DNA of 64,000 bases from Ceratorhiza oryzae-sativae (lineage: Eukaryota; Basidiomycota; Agaricomycetes; Cantharellales; Ceratobasidiaceae). The notes under the pieces are model-generated. The model saw only the letters and a list, made by a program, of their open reading frames with translations. It was not told the DNA's origin and did no database searches. Numbering within the stretch: position 1 is the stretch's first letter; every line of letters begins with the position of its first letter. Below, piece by piece: positions 1 through 12,503 of this stretch. The stretch covers positions 1,116,001-1,180,000 of the forward strand of contig JARWMV010000240.1 in NCBI GenBank assembly GCA_030998015.1, in the 5' to 3' direction. Made by a program: the position numbers and the translations under genes.

Positions 1-2526
1 GCTCCAGATGCAACCATATGGAAGATGTACGTAGAAGAGGCTACGGAACAAGACCACGAGCTGGCCAATGCTCAAAACAAGAATTTGGACCTCATGCTTC
101 TTTTCGTGGGTTCCTATCTGGATATAATGTTTGAACACACTACAAACGCATATGAATAGGCGACTCTATTTTCGGCTATATTGACTGCCTTTTTGATTGA
201 GGCAAAAAAGCTGTTAGAGGAGGATCCAGCAGAGACCTCAGCAGCTCTGTTACTACTAGTTGCTCAATCTCAGCAACGAATCGAGTTGGGGATACCGACT
301 TCAAACCACGTACTGATCCAACGCACAGCATTTGTACCTTCAAAAACAGCACGCTATGTCAATGGCCTTTGGTTTGTGGCCTTAGCTCTGTCACTCGCTG
401 CCGCTCTAGTCGCTATGCTCGCAAAGGAATGGCTTGGTGCTTTTGTTTCCTCCACTGTGCGCCCAGCGTACGACTATGCGCTTCAACGACAAGCGAAGTA
501 CAACGGGCTGATATTTTGGAGAGCCTTGTATATTATCGCATGCCTTCCATCCCTACTTCACTTGGCTCTTTTGTTGTTCGCGCTTGGACTGGTCCTATAC
601 CTATGGAATCTGGATGAGACTATTGCAATAATTGTCGGCGTTGTCACCGGAACGACCTTGCTTCTTTATATGACCACAACAATTCTGGGTGCGATTTTTG
701 AATCATGCCCCTTTGTAACCAATATATCGGGGTATATCCGAATGGTCTACTCGACTGCGCTAGGTGAACATCGCATTTTTCATAACCGACTCAGCTCCTC
801 GAAGATTTTTCATCACAGTTGTGTGTCGAAGGAGGCTCTTGAAGCTTTAGGCTGGCTCGCTACCAGCTCTCGCGATCCAGCAGTCTCGAATTCTGCCTAT
901 CAGGCCCTGGCTGGATTCACAGGGATGACTCGGCTTCCGAAATCCATCCCTTCGGGACCACACCTGTCGGTTGGTGCACAGTTTGTTGGAGCAGAAGCTG
1001 AACTGGATGCGGAGTGTTTTGAAAGCGAGCCCGAAATTGATACAAATTTTAAGTTCTTATGCGCGATTTGTCACCAGTTTGCCGATACTGCTACTCATAA
1101 GCATCGAGAAGTCGAAGCTTGCCTGGGAAGTAATCTAGCTAGATATGCCGCAGCATTGCCATCGCTGGCAACGCATATTGAGACATTTCGCCAATCAAAA
1201 CTCTTAACGGAACCCGCAAATATTGAAGATAAATGGAAGAGCCGGGAGGTAAGCAACTTGGCTATCGCATTAACTTCTATACTGATGACTATTTATTTTG
1301 ATCAGAACAGCTTCGAGTTAGCATTGGCAACAATCGACCATGTGTGGAACAATGACTGCGCGCCACTCAGCCCCGATACATATGCAATCATCACTGCGTC
1401 TGAGCTTCAGTTAACGGCAAACCTTACTTCCCTCGATACGGTTGCCCCATTCAATACCATCGCGACTTCAGCGCATATGAAATCAAGCGGAGAGTACAAA
1501 GGCCACATTACTCTCCAACCTTTGAATTATCACGTGCTCGAGGCACGTGTGTCCCCAGCTCGGTGCAATCGAAGTTTAGCCCGAGCATCCGTCTTGTTAC
1601 GATATCACAACTCTGGCCAAGCTCTGATGAGTTCTCAGGCGCTGTTTCATTTAATGAACTCGATATCGAGCGTCGCCGCATGCGAGCAACTTGTCTTTGA
1701 CTCTGATCTCGAACTCAACGTGCATGTGGTTGGGAGGGGAATAGAAGACTGTCCAAACCCCAATTTGTTTGACCATCCGCAGGGCATTTTCAGGCAACTC
1801 TTAAAAACCTGGGATTTAGTTGCTATGCCAGGAACATGGTCAAAGCTAGAACACAACGCCGCGATGGCAGTTTCATCATTTGCACACCATTTTCTGAGGC
1901 AATGGATGGGTTATCACGAGATTCGCGGCCCACAATCAGGATCCAGGAATTCGTCATATCGGAGGCTCGACTTTGAGCTCCCACTTTCGTCTCAGGATCA
2001 GGATGATAAAACCATGTTCAATCGCGCGCTCGAAAACTGGCCGGACCACAACTATTCAACCGAAAACATTCGACCATCACTCACAGTTTTGAGCCGGCTC
2101 CTCCTCATTTCTGTCATTGTTATTCTACAGACGGATCCCCTGGAAGGTGACCTTGAGTTTCCTGCCTCGGTACTACGTTCGGTGTGTCGTGCCGCTACAC
2201 CCTTGTCTGGCCAACGGCAGCTATACAATGTAGTCGTGAAGCACAAAGCCTTGATTCGACGTTTGATAGAACTTGTCGACAGAAAATTCGACCCAAATCT
2301 AGGCCAAAACTTAGACTCACAGGCGTCTCCCGCAAAGTACCTGGTTCAATTCCTCGCATTATCTTTCGAGAGACGAACGTTGATATCGTACTGTGGTTTG
2401 GACTCTGCAGCTTTATCATCGGTCTTAAGGATAGCTTCAACTGTCTCTGAACTTGCTACCGAAACTGAGCTTATCTTGGACGATATGATACAACAATTAC
2501 AAGACGGCATAAAGGAAATGTTATAG
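1..2526 (+). CDS. DUF6535-domain membrane protein, 5' truncated by window edge
   Basis: Coding starts upstream of the window. Exons are 1-105 and 160-2526, joined by a 54-nt GT-AG intron (106-159) that restores a typical DUF6535 start (WKMYVEEATEQD, then LFSAILTAFLIE). The family signature is clear: a Q-x-R-I-E-L segment, then one hydrophobic helix (WFVALALSLAAALVAMLAKEW, near residue 95) and two more (YIIACLPSLLHLALLLFALG and the following TIAIIVGVVTGTTLLLY). The remaining ~550 residues are soluble and helical-looking, as in other long DUF6535 proteins. DUF6535 is expanded in Agaricomycetes and has no known function; a membrane location is inferred from the helices. The stop is TAG at 2524-2526. 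The family call is firm; any role is unknown. Confidence 0.85.
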
Positions 2527-2941
2527 CTTGAAACACTGAGATAATGTGTTGTTCAGCCTTTGGGCTAGGTGGTGGCTGTTTCACAAATGTACATTATGTG
2601 CTATGATCTGTAATTCAGAAGTTATTCGATATCAAAGCTCGATGGTATATTGTGGGAAAATGCTGGAGGATGAGGCCCTACGCATTACAGAGACCCGCGT
2701 AGAACGAGCGGTCACTAATTGGTGCATACATGGCGTAAATCCGTAGAAATTTGGGCATTTTGTTGATCAAATCGCCACTCTTGAACCTTCATGTTGCCAA
2801 AATATCCATGTAAGTGGCCTCTAGCAGATCAAATAGTTTGTCCCGAAAGTATAAGAGTGACCAGTTCGCTAACCTGGGTTGACAAGAGCTGTCACGTGAC
2901 TCGTAATTTTATTGATCCAGACTTGCTCGAGCTTAATCCCG
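2527..2941. other. Intergenic region, DUF6535 gene to RRP12
   Basis: No convincing gene, tRNA or repeat is visible. It must hold the 3' end of the DUF6535 transcript and the RRP12 promoter; no clear TATA box is seen. Confidence 0.5.
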
Positions 2942-5900
2942 ATGTCACACCCAGAGCTCGATTCAACACTCGAGAAGATCAGAGTGCACAAAAGCTCCAA
3001 GTTATCGCACCAAAAGACACCGGCGGTACTCCTGATCGCTCTCGAGCAGACATTTGCCGAGCAAACCCCTCGGACTGCCCGCTCGCCTGTTGCATACTGT
3101 GCGGCGCTATGCACGACTCTTGAGCAATCAATCAAGAGTCAGGCTGAAAACGGAGGGAATATAGGGATGGCGGAAGGCGATCTTGTTCCTGGTGCCCTCT
3201 ATGTTCTGGCAGCAGTTCTCCCCCACGTGCCCACTGCGGTTGTGCGAGCACAATTACAGACATTTTTGCCGTTGCTCGCCCCGCTGCTCCCACTGTCTAT
3301 CGAACATGCCCCCGCACTACGTTCGCTTCTCTCTGTCCTGTCGGCTCTTTGGACTCCCCTGGATGCGTCGACCCTCACTGGGACACCCCTACTCCGGAAT
3401 GCGTGGGCTAGTGTTCTCCAACTTTGCGTCGACTCGAGGCCCAAAATCCGAAAGAAAGCCCAGGAGGTTGTTCGGGATGTACTCTCGGCTCCTCCAGCTC
3501 CCATGTCAAGGCACCCATACGCAGATCAGGTCGGTGTATTAATGTCCCTGGCTTATGGCCAACTCACGGTTGAAGTAGACTTCACAAATGCTCCTCGCTC
3601 TAATCACTGACGTTTCACCGGACCAAGCGGAACATGCGATCTGGACTTGTGCGTGGGCGAAGGCGATAGCGCCATTCTGGCCGCCGGCTGTAAGCATATC
3701 TTGCCATCCTTTGCCCTAGGAATCAAACTTACAAGCCTCAAGAAACTCCCGGATTTATTAGAAGGCCTCCTCACTCTTCCATCCCTCAATATTCCTTTCC
3801 TAACTGCTGCTGCCTATACTGCCATCGTTTCCATACTCTCCCCGTCGGAAGTTCTCTCCGATGCAAATGCTAAATCGACGGCCACGGCAACACTTCCACC
3901 TGCTCACTTTCCAACAAGCCTCGCGACTTTATTATCTCTCCCTCCGTCGGGAGACTCAGACGCGGCACCATGGGCTGGAGCCGTCGGAGCTTGCCTCAAG
4001 GCCTGGGGTACAGCGTGCCGTGATCCCGACGTTTTAGAGCAGGTTGGTTAGCTTTTCAGTCTACGCTCGTTTTGTATTGACAATGCGTGCCCGGCGGCCC
4101 TAGACACCCTCACTCTGTCAGGATCTGGTGATAGCGGTTCCTGCGGCTTTCCGTGCGCTCTGGACCTTGTTGGAAGACAATCGTACCCTTGAGGTTCGAT
4201 TTGCGGCGGAAAGTGCCATTACTTCAGGACTCCTGGAAGGGATTTTCGGGGAGAACATTGCGAAAAAGGTTGATGTCGAAGACGCTGGAGATGTGCTACT
4301 CAAGGAATGCATGAAAGTCTGGAATAAAGGTTCATTGCTCTTAACAAACCAACGATTAGACTCATCCTCATAGACACGTTTATAGGCCCAAAAAATGTCA
4401 AAAAAACTGCACTCGGGTTGATCATCGTTACCCTCCAGGGCTCGCTCGATTCGGTTTCGGCCGCGTCGTCTGGAGCGCTGGGGAATATCCTTGCGATTGT
4501 TGCGAGCCTAATCGACGTGCTTGGGACAAACTCGGGAGTTGGAGGTGAGCAGTTCGGTTATGTTCAGAACAGTCTGTTCAAAATTCGTCCCTGAAAGCTT
4601 CGACGCCTGCGGTTACTTTGGCTGCTTCTCTCCTCACCAAGGTTGGTGAATTGCGAGGGGCCAAAGGGTTTGTGTGGAGGGAGAAGGCTGACGAAGTTCT
4701 GGCCGCTGTGAGTATTCTTCGGTCTATATCTACTTTATGCAACGCGAAATATGGCAAAATTTCACCATTTGGACCCACACTGTTTATTCCAGGCTATACG
4801 TGCCATGGGACCAGCCGCTTTCCTCGAGGTTCTTCCACTGAACTTGATACCGGATAAGGAAGCGTAGGTCTTTCTCTTAATCGCATAGGCTTCCGGAGCT
4901 CAGGAGGATCTTGTATTTCAAGACCGACCCGCGATGGTCGCGCCTATTTGCTTCCGCTCCTCGCATCCAACCTGGTCCCCCGAACTGCAAACGTGCAGCA
5001 TTTTGTCTCATATTTTGTCCCGCTATCCGAGAAGCTCTTCGAACTGCAAAGTGGCTCCGAGAAGGAAGGGGAGCGCAAGGTACAGCAGGTTTCAGTTTGT
5101 ACATGGACTGGGGACTGATGATGATCTAGATCTGGGAAATTTGCATCAGCCAAGTTTGGGCTTGCTTCAGGGGATACTGCACCAGCCTGGCTGGACTCAA
5201 AGAGGTACGATATTGGTGTAGTTGGGAAACATAGTTGCTCAACACTATCAACTGTAGGGCCTGTCCACGCCTTTCCTCCAGCTTCTTACCAACCTTCTCT
5301 ACTCTCAACCCACACTTCGGGTTTCGATACTCCACGGAATTCGCGCACTCATTGCATCGAACCGCTTCGATCCCTGCTAATGAGATTCATTATTCGTATG
5401 CGAGCGTACCCGTGCAGAGGAGAACCTCAAATTTCTGGCTGGCCTGGCCGGAAATATGCTTTCCGTCTTGTTTAATGTATTCAGCAACGTTGAGAGCACG
5501 GACCGTGGATTGGTGGGAGAGGTGATTGGGATGTGGCTGGGAGTCGCGGATGCCAAGGTTCGTGTCATCTTAGATGCTCTGTCAGCCCAATTCACGTGTG
5601 ACAACCACAGGAACTATCCGTGACTTTCAAAAAGGTCTCTACGCTCCTCGCGCAGAATCTCAAATCGACGCCCACTCCGACTGCGTATACGACGCTTGAC
5701 CTCCTCATTCTATTGATCCCACATCTTTCACCAACAGACGGCACCCGACTGTTTGCTATTGCTTTTGAGGATAATGTCGTTGCTAGCACCGACGGAACCG
5801 TGCAGAAAAAAGCGTATCGCATCCTGGCAAGGCTAGTCGAGCGAGGCGTCGTCGAAGGGCTCCAAGACGGGGATGGTCGAAACGGAAAAGTAGAAGCAAC

Positions 5901-7650
5901 TCTTGTGCGCTCGTCCGAGCTGACGTCTGGCGTCAACGTGGCTGCTAAACGGGTATATCAGATCGTGTCTCTGCCGAGAGAAATAGCCATTAACGCGTAG
6001 CGTATAGGATCGAGTTCAATTCCTCGCAACCCTCGTGCGGCTCATCCCCGACACGTCGTTGCATGTCTTGCCTCCCATGCTGCCCGAAGCTGTGCTTGCG
6101 ACAAAGGAAGTCAGCGAAAAGGCTCGAAACGGAGCGTTCGACTTACTAGTCGCCATGGGTCGGAGAATGGAGCGCGGAGGCACAGTCGACCGAGGCAAGG
6201 TGGACGGGATGGAGGTGGAAGGAGACCAGACGCCAGCGAATGGTAAAGTACATATCTCCTCTCTCAGCATAGTCTGCTCATACCTCGGCAGTGAAAGCAA
6301 ATGTGGAAGAATACGTCACCATGGTCGCGGCCGGCCTAGCTGGTGCCACCCCACACATGATCAGCGCAACGATCACAGCTCTTTCCCGACTGACATTTGA
6401 ATTCAAATGTGAGCGTGCCACGAGTTCCGCTGTGGGTGCAAACGACTCAACAGCTGCTTAGCCACGATCTCGTCCGGCATGCTCTCTGAAATGATTTCGA
6501 CCGTCGTGGTCTTTATGGCCTCTGCCAATCGAGAAATCGTCAAATCCGCGCTTGGGTTTGCCAAAGTCGCCACGATCTCTCTTCCGATCAACGTTGTCTC
6601 TCCGCACCTTTCCGCTCTGGTTCCTGCTCTCCTCGGATGGTCGCATGACCATAAAAACCACTTTAAGACCAAGGTGCTGCACATTCTCGAGAGGATGGGA
6701 CGAAGGTTTGGCTGGAGCGCGGTAGAGACCGCGGCTGGAACGCACGAGCGGGCAGGGGTCGTCGTTCATTTGAGAAAGAAAAAGGAACGAGCGAAAAAGA
6801 TCAAAGACAAGACCGGCGAGGAGAGCGACGCAGAGGTAAATCCATCCAACCCATGACTCGTCCGTCATCGCATCCTGATCTTGTCCCTCACAAGGCAACC
6901 GGGATCCCAGCACAAACGACCACCACCGGGGACGCATTCGAGGACGTGCTGTACGGGAGCGACTCGGATGCCGAGTCCAACGCCGGATCCGAGGCTGGTC
7001 ACACGAGCAAACCTGCCAAGCCCCAAAAGAACAAACACACGACCGACATGCGAATCCGGCTGGACAATGACGAGCCCATGGATCTTTTGCATGGCTCGGC
7101 TGCTCGTTTGACCACGGGACTCGCTCAACAGTCGAAGCGACGACAACCCGGGCGGGACGCTGCAAAGTTCAAGACGGATCCTGCGAGCGGGAAGATGCTT
7201 GTGGAAGAATCGGAGGATGAAGGTGAGGGTGGGGCGGGTGGGGATGAGGTGGCTGGCGCGGCGTACCGGGAGATGGTCACTTCGGCCGATGGGCAGACTC
7301 GCGATGCGAGCGGGAGGGTCAAGTTTGGAAAGGATACCAAGAAACGAAGGGCGGCGGAACGAGAAGCAGAGGACGCGGATGTGGAGATGGCCGATGGGAC
7401 CGCGAAGGATGATTCGAGGAAAAAGAAAAAGAAACAGGTGGTGGTGAAGGTTGGGTCCGAGTTCAAGGCAAAGGTGGGTTTGCAAAGTGTGTTGGGTATA
7501 ACGCCTAGGACTCATGCATTTCTTTAGAATGCCGGTGGAGACGTGAAAAAGCCTGGTCAACAAGACCCCTACGCGTATTTGCCGTTGGGATCTTTAAATA
7601 AGAAAAAGGGGAAACCCAGTCCTCGAGTTAGCATCACCGGAAGGAGGTGA
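2942..7650 (+). CDS. RRP12: RRP12-like ribosomal RNA processing / pre-ribosome export factor
   Basis: Rrp12 is a HEAT-repeat protein that binds pre-40S and pre-60S particles and helps their maturation and nuclear export. The spliced product starts MSHPELDSTLEKIRVHKSSK, the usual Rrp12 N-terminus, and ends with a basic tail containing QQDPYAYLPL. I place exons at 2942-3529, 3579-3689, 3743-4042, 4122-4329, 4374-4544, 4568-4707, 4793-4863, 4923-5088, 5130-5204, 5258-~5377, ~5402-5557, 5611-5952, 6008-6242, 6292-6408, 6462-6835, 6895-7473 and 7528-7650; phases match at all junctions except one. The oddity is TAA TGA in frame at 5378-5383, inside a variable loop between two conserved helices (ending IRALIASN and starting RAEENLKFLAG). 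A weak donor at 5321 with acceptor 5404 would skip the stops but also delete conserved residues. The C-terminal exon is acidic then Lys-rich, as expected for a nuclear protein. ATG 2942 is preferred over 2912 because family members start there. Confidence 0.9.
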
Positions 7651-7754
7651 TCTGTCGTCGAATTCGGTCATGTCTTTGGATGCATTCGTGAAAAAATATT
7701 AATTATTGCAGTTTTATTTCAATACTTGCAAGGGGCCCAGTCACAACACTTCCG

Positions 7755-9169
7755 TCAGACTTTGCTGTCAGGCGTTCCAATTTCAAAATTCTCCTTGGCA
7801 TCCGCGTGCGTTCCAGAGGCTTCCGACCCCTCTTGGATGCCAGCGGTGATATATCCAGCGGTTGCGACTGCAGATGTAGCCTACATTTCAAAATGTTGAG
7901 CGATCCGATTTTGGAGACGATATAAACACCCAATTACCAGAGTCACGTCTGCAGCAGCCTGACCGATATTCGCGGCGGCTTCACCTCCTCTACTCGCCAA
8001 ATCAACGGCTTCGGGGCCAGCATCGTGGTGCAAGACTGAAGTAGCGGCCTCACGAGTGGCAGTAGCGGCGGTGGACGCTCTGTGCCGCAGTGAGATTATT
8101 CAACGAACGTGCATGAACCGGGAAACACGTACCCCTCCCGTACTCCAGTCCCAATATCCATGGCCGCCTGTCCGATCTGCTTGGCCGTTTCTGTGGTGCC
8201 ATCTCCGTATTTAGCTTCCTCCTCGGGTCCCGAAGCAGCCAACGCGTCGGAGGTAGCACCAGCTCGAGAGCTGACCTGCTCGACTTGATCCTCGACGCCG
8301 AACATGTGCACGAGCCGTTCGCCCACGGCCAGCCCCGCGCGAGCGACGGTTTCGGCCGCTTTTGAAGCGGCCGCGCTCGCCGTGGCGCCAAGGCTCGTGC
8401 CAAACTATGACCATATGAGAGACCGAGCATGAGCACTCGCGACGAAACGTACCGAAGCCATAGTTTGACTCGCTGCGGCGGTGTACGATTGCAACGCCGT
8501 CGACGTGCCGGACACGACTGAATCTGCAGCAGCATGCGTGCTCGGGGGAACGCTCGTCGGTTCGTTGGGCGGGCCAGAGTTGTGTCTACAAGGTCATGAT
8601 AAAGACCGAGTACTAGTCTGGGTGTGTTGAGATACTACTCACTTTGTTGCGGCTCTGTGTATACTCGCTGCGATACTGGCCCCAGTCTCGCGAGCTCCGG
8701 CCGAAATCTCGTCCGCCACGGCTCCAGGCCCTTCCTCTAGGAGTTTATGCTGGACCAGAATCTCCTCAAACTGGTCGCGGGCCCGCTCAGCGTTGCTTCC
8801 TTGGACTTCTATCTCCGCAGGAAGCGTGATCTTGACATACGTGCCCGCGCCGACCGCCGCATCGTCAAGCACGGGCGAGAAGACATAGATACGAGGAGAA
8901 TCGACATGGGTGTAAAACGTGGTCGACTTGGTAATCGGAAACGCGGCGTTGCCCACCTTGAGGGTCAAGAGTGGGGTGGTGGTGTCGGAGGCATGTTCCT
9001 CTGTCGGTGGTTGTTCTGGTGCCGAGTCGAGTTGGAGTGTGCCCGAAGCGAGGGGCACGTCTTGCGAGGAGAGCACCTGGACGGCCGTGCAGTTGTCGAT
9101 CGACACGAGCCCTTGCGTAGACATCTCCAGTGTGGCTGCGGTCGTGGCCAGCGAGTGATCTCCAGCCAT
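7755..9169 (-). CDS. Senescence/spartin-domain protein
   Basis: Multi-exon minus-strand gene. The N-terminal ~170 residues form a beta-rich region with TPLLTLKVGNAAFPITKSTTFY, typical of the fungal proteins that carry the plant-senescence/spartin domain (PF06911). The C-terminal half is Ala/Gly/Thr-rich and amphipathic (SASAASKAAETVARAGLAVG, AAANIGQAAADVTLATSAVA), which matches that domain. Spartin-type proteins bind lipid droplets and membranes; a role here in lipid or membrane handling is inference. The last exon reads from an acceptor near 7880 to TGA at 7755-7757. ATG 9169 is used; the frame is open to 9187 but only from GTG. Family assignment rests on composition and layout more than catalytic motifs. 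Confidence 0.7.
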
Positions 9170-9720
9170 GACATCATGGCTACTCACGTAAGTAGGGTCC
9201 TTTCATTTGGGCTTATCCTAGCCGCTCCCGTCTGGCCGCACCTAGCCGTACGACCCACCGCTGAAATCAAGCTCGAAAAACGTCGACATAAACAATGGGA
9301 GCCACTTGCTGGTCCAATCAAATACCGACGGGCGACAGACCATCCATCTAACAGTCTTCTAGGCTCGACCGCGATCAGCCCAACACGACTCGTAACCCAA
9401 TACCAATGAGATGCCTATAAATACAATGAAGTATCAAACAATCCCAAACGCGAGTACAACCAAAATCGCATTAATCTAACCAGCTAGTCCAAAACCTCTA
9501 TCGCATCGTTCACATCCACAAAAGTCCCAAGACCAAACACACCCAAGTCCACGACATATCGCACTTTTCGGACCTATACCAACGCGAATCAGCTTCAACA
9601 TCGACACGGCCGCGCACGAATCAAAACGAGATACACACCCATTCGAACTGCTCGGCGAACTCGAGGGCGCATGATACACCGCCGACGCAGTAGGGTTCGT
9701 CGTCCCCGGAGTCGTCAGGC

Positions 9721-11002
9721 TCAAACTCGGGACCGACCCGCCAACGCCCCTCCTCCCAACGTCGTCATCGTCATACTCACAGCCGCCCCAGAGCTGGACG
9801 TCGGCGACGGTCCAGCCGGAAGCGAGACCAACCATCCGGCAAGGTCATTGGCGATCCGGAAATGGACCAAACTCGTAATGTGCAAATCGTCTTTCCAAAC
9901 CCCACCGCCGATCACGCTCGGGTCGGTGACGTTGAAATGGACAGGATTATTGAGGATCGTGTTCATCGTGTCCCACGCGGAGAAGACCTAGTTCATTGCG
10001 AATCAGTGAACGGATAGATGGCAGGATCGGAATGAATAAGACGGACAAGGACCGATGCATCCGGATGCGAGACCGAAAACGCCAATGCGCTCGCCGCGAG
10101 TTGCGCGTTCCACGCCAAGACCTCTGCGCCAAGCCCCGCAATTTGAGCGCCTTACGGAAAGGTGTCAACGAGATAAGCAACGTGGATCGCGTTTCACGTA
10201 CCCATGGGCGAGCGGTCCCAGGGCGGCATGTTGATCAGGAGCAAGTTGCGGGCGCCAGTGTCGTATAGGCTCTGTTGTTGTTGCATGATCGCGTTGATGG
10301 CGGTCGTTGTGTCTTCGTTTGCGCTGTAATTTGAATGAGTCTCGGCTTCGAATATGTATGGAATGGACGTACTGCACATCGTTGATCCCAATCCAAGAAA
10401 CTGCCATCGCAACAAACAACCGACGATCAGACATGGTTCAGCGGAGGGGAAACACGCTCCACCAACTCACCAAACAACGAATTATCCGCCGTCCAAGGCG
10501 AGGTCGCCGGTTTCTGTCCAGCAGTCGGCATAAACTCGGTCTGGATCTGGTTCGTGAAACCCGTGACGTTGTTGCCGGATATCGCATAGTCAAACGCGAG
10601 GAGGCTCGAGATGTTGAAGCCGTTGGTCATGTAGCCCACCTGAACCGAGGAGAATTATTATTAGTCGGTCGAAAATAGCCCGGACAGAGACGCACCCAGT
10701 TGGGCTGGAGTGGGCCCACACTCGTCAGGCCTGGCCACTGGACTCCAATCGGGTTGGCGGGAGTAGGAACAGGCGCGGTGGAAGGTCCCCACGAAACCGT
10801 CGAGTACGAGTCTCCGCTACGTCAGAACCGAACCAGCGAGAGAGAGATTTAGCCGACGTGCACGCTCCACGGCCACAAGCACCACTCACAAGACAAACAT
10901 GTACTCGATTCCCTTGAGCCCCGGCCAGTGCGGGCCTGTCCCAATCGCCGCGCTCGCGGTCCCGACGAGCACACACCCGGCGAGTATCCTTCCGACTCTC
11001 AT
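9721..11002 (-). CDS. Secreted SGNH/GDSL esterase, carbohydrate esterase family 16 type
   Basis: Spliced product begins with a signal peptide (MRVGRILAGCVLVGTASAAI), then PHWPGLKGIEYMFVFGDSYS. The FGDSYS nucleophile motif (block I) is split by an intron (exon 1 11002-10890; exon 2 from 10816), and the halves join in phase. Block III is IGINDVQ, and block V is KDDLHIT with the catalytic Asp and His. The order of QWPGL, PNWVGYMTNGF and INDVQ matches CE16 acetylesterases, which remove acetyl groups from plant xylo-oligosaccharides and secondary wall sugars. Secretion and a plant-wall role are inferred from the signal peptide and family. The gene is divergent from the plus-strand NACHT gene over a 1.5-kb spacer. 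The C-terminal tail after WLVSLPAG is low-complexity, so the exact stop (TGA at 9721-9723) is slightly uncertain. Confidence 0.85.
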
Positions 11003-11062
11003 GGCCGCCGTTGGAGGAAAGAAAAAAGATACACCCGAGGTCGAGCGATGATGGAATGAGTG

Positions 11063-11075
11063 GGAATATATAGAC
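11063..11075 (-). promoter_or_regulatory. Possible TATA box of the CE16 esterase gene
   Basis: TATATA on the minus strand about 65 nt upstream of the ATG at 11002. Position is plausible for a fungal TATA element; no transcript data. Confidence 0.35.
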
Positions 11076-12150
11076 ACTCGGCCCTCGGCTCCCTGCTGCG
11101 GACTAGACTCCCCCCACGCGGACTGGCCAGTTCCTAACGTTATCAGAAGGTTAGGTTCTGTCGATCGAGAGTAAGCGAAAATGAGAATGGGAATCCAATG
11201 AAGATGAAAGAGTGTCGTCTTCCAGTCGGCGGGGGCGAGACCGTGGTGGTTGATCGAGACAAATGCAACAGGCCCTGACGGACCAAGGAGTTGGACAGAC
11301 GATCAAACGTTAAGCCTGACATCCAATCGTTCATGACCTCAACATTCAAGGCCCAAATTGAGCTAATCTACCGTGCATGCGTGAGTTGATTGCCCCAGTG
11401 GAACGTCCAGGCATGTTCAAGCTCGTTTAAAATCATGGCGTAGAGACATGTGCAAGAATAGACTGGTTGCACCGGGTGCTTGAGACCAGGACGGTATTAT
11501 CAGATACCTTGGGCTTAGCGCCGATCTGCTAAAATGTTACTGCTAGCAGTGACATTTCGACGCCGCGACAAGAACAAATTGGTAGCCCTGGGCGAATCGA
11601 ACTTGAGGCGCGCCAGTTTTGAGAGCGATGGGCCCACCAAGCCGTACGAGTATGATCGTGTTTGAACTAACCCAAAATACCAATAATTGAGCGAATCGAT
11701 ATCTTCACTAACTAAACAGCTATGAAGCTGACCGTGAAATCCGCTTGTATTCTGGCGCCTACAGTTTCCCAAGCCTTCTGAAAATGTGGGAAATCTTTTC
11801 TATTTGCTGTGACTTGCTGATGGCTGGAGCAAATGGCACTGTGGACAGCAAGTTTGTCGATGAACCTTAGGCGATTCAGGCCAGTTCCCTACCGCAGTGA
11901 CATGATCCAGTTGCTCTAGCCAGCCTATTCAAGTTAAATAATAGATTCAGATGCCTTGGGGCTCGATTATATGAAGTAGTGTTCTCAGGAAAGTATAAAA
12001 TCAGTACACAGTAACAATGTCGTTACGCCCAAGGGACAATTTCATTAGTGACATTAGCGCGAAGCCCAAGCTCTCTATTCACTCAGTGTTCACCCAGTCC
12101 AACGTCGCGTTGGAGAACTAGTGTTGCACATACTTCAACGTTCAGAGCAA
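11076..12150. other. Gene-poor intergenic spacer
   Basis: Short open frames only, none with recognisable protein features. Likely holds the upstream region of the minus-strand esterase. Nothing else identified before the foldback element at 12151. Confidence 0.5.
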
Positions 12151-12338
12151 TCTCAGCCAAAAGCCGAAAAGCTAGCCAGCGCCAAGTAACTCCACCTGTC
12201 TAAGTATGCTTTCTAGTGCTCACTAGACCCAAATAGCACGCGCTACCGGCACTACTTGGGCCTAGTGAGCGCTAAAAAGCATGCATAGACGCTGGAATGT
12301 TAGTGCACGCTAGTCAGATTTTCGGTTTTTGACTGAGA
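12151..12338. repeat. Long imperfect palindrome, foldback/MITE-like
   Basis: The left arm 12151-12236 pairs with the right arm 12252-12338. It begins TCTCAGCCAAAAGCCGAAAA and the reverse complement of the other arm begins TCTCAGTCAAAAACCGAAAA; near the centre ATGCTTTCTAGTGCTCACTAG pairs with a version differing at two bases. The loop is about 15 nt (12237-12251). Differences are scattered transitions, as expected of an ageing element. No coding capacity. A clear target-site duplication was not found, so the outer limits are approximate. Confidence 0.75.
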
Positions 12339-12503
12339 AGCTGGACCCAATGTTATCTCACCTGGCAGATGCCACCAAAATCATGGCGCTAGCTGAGGGA
12401 TCGCTCCCTTCTCCGGCTACATAAGCACGACACGAGGCCCAGCCATGTCTGGCTTGCGACCACCGTCGAAACCAAAGAAAACTCGTACCCCTCAGCCGTC
12501 GCA

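Noticed and set aside
6458..7165. 235-codon minus-strand open frame opposite RRP12, and similar antisense frames
   Set aside because: Shadow of the RRP12 coding exons; the sense frame has the conserved family sequence.
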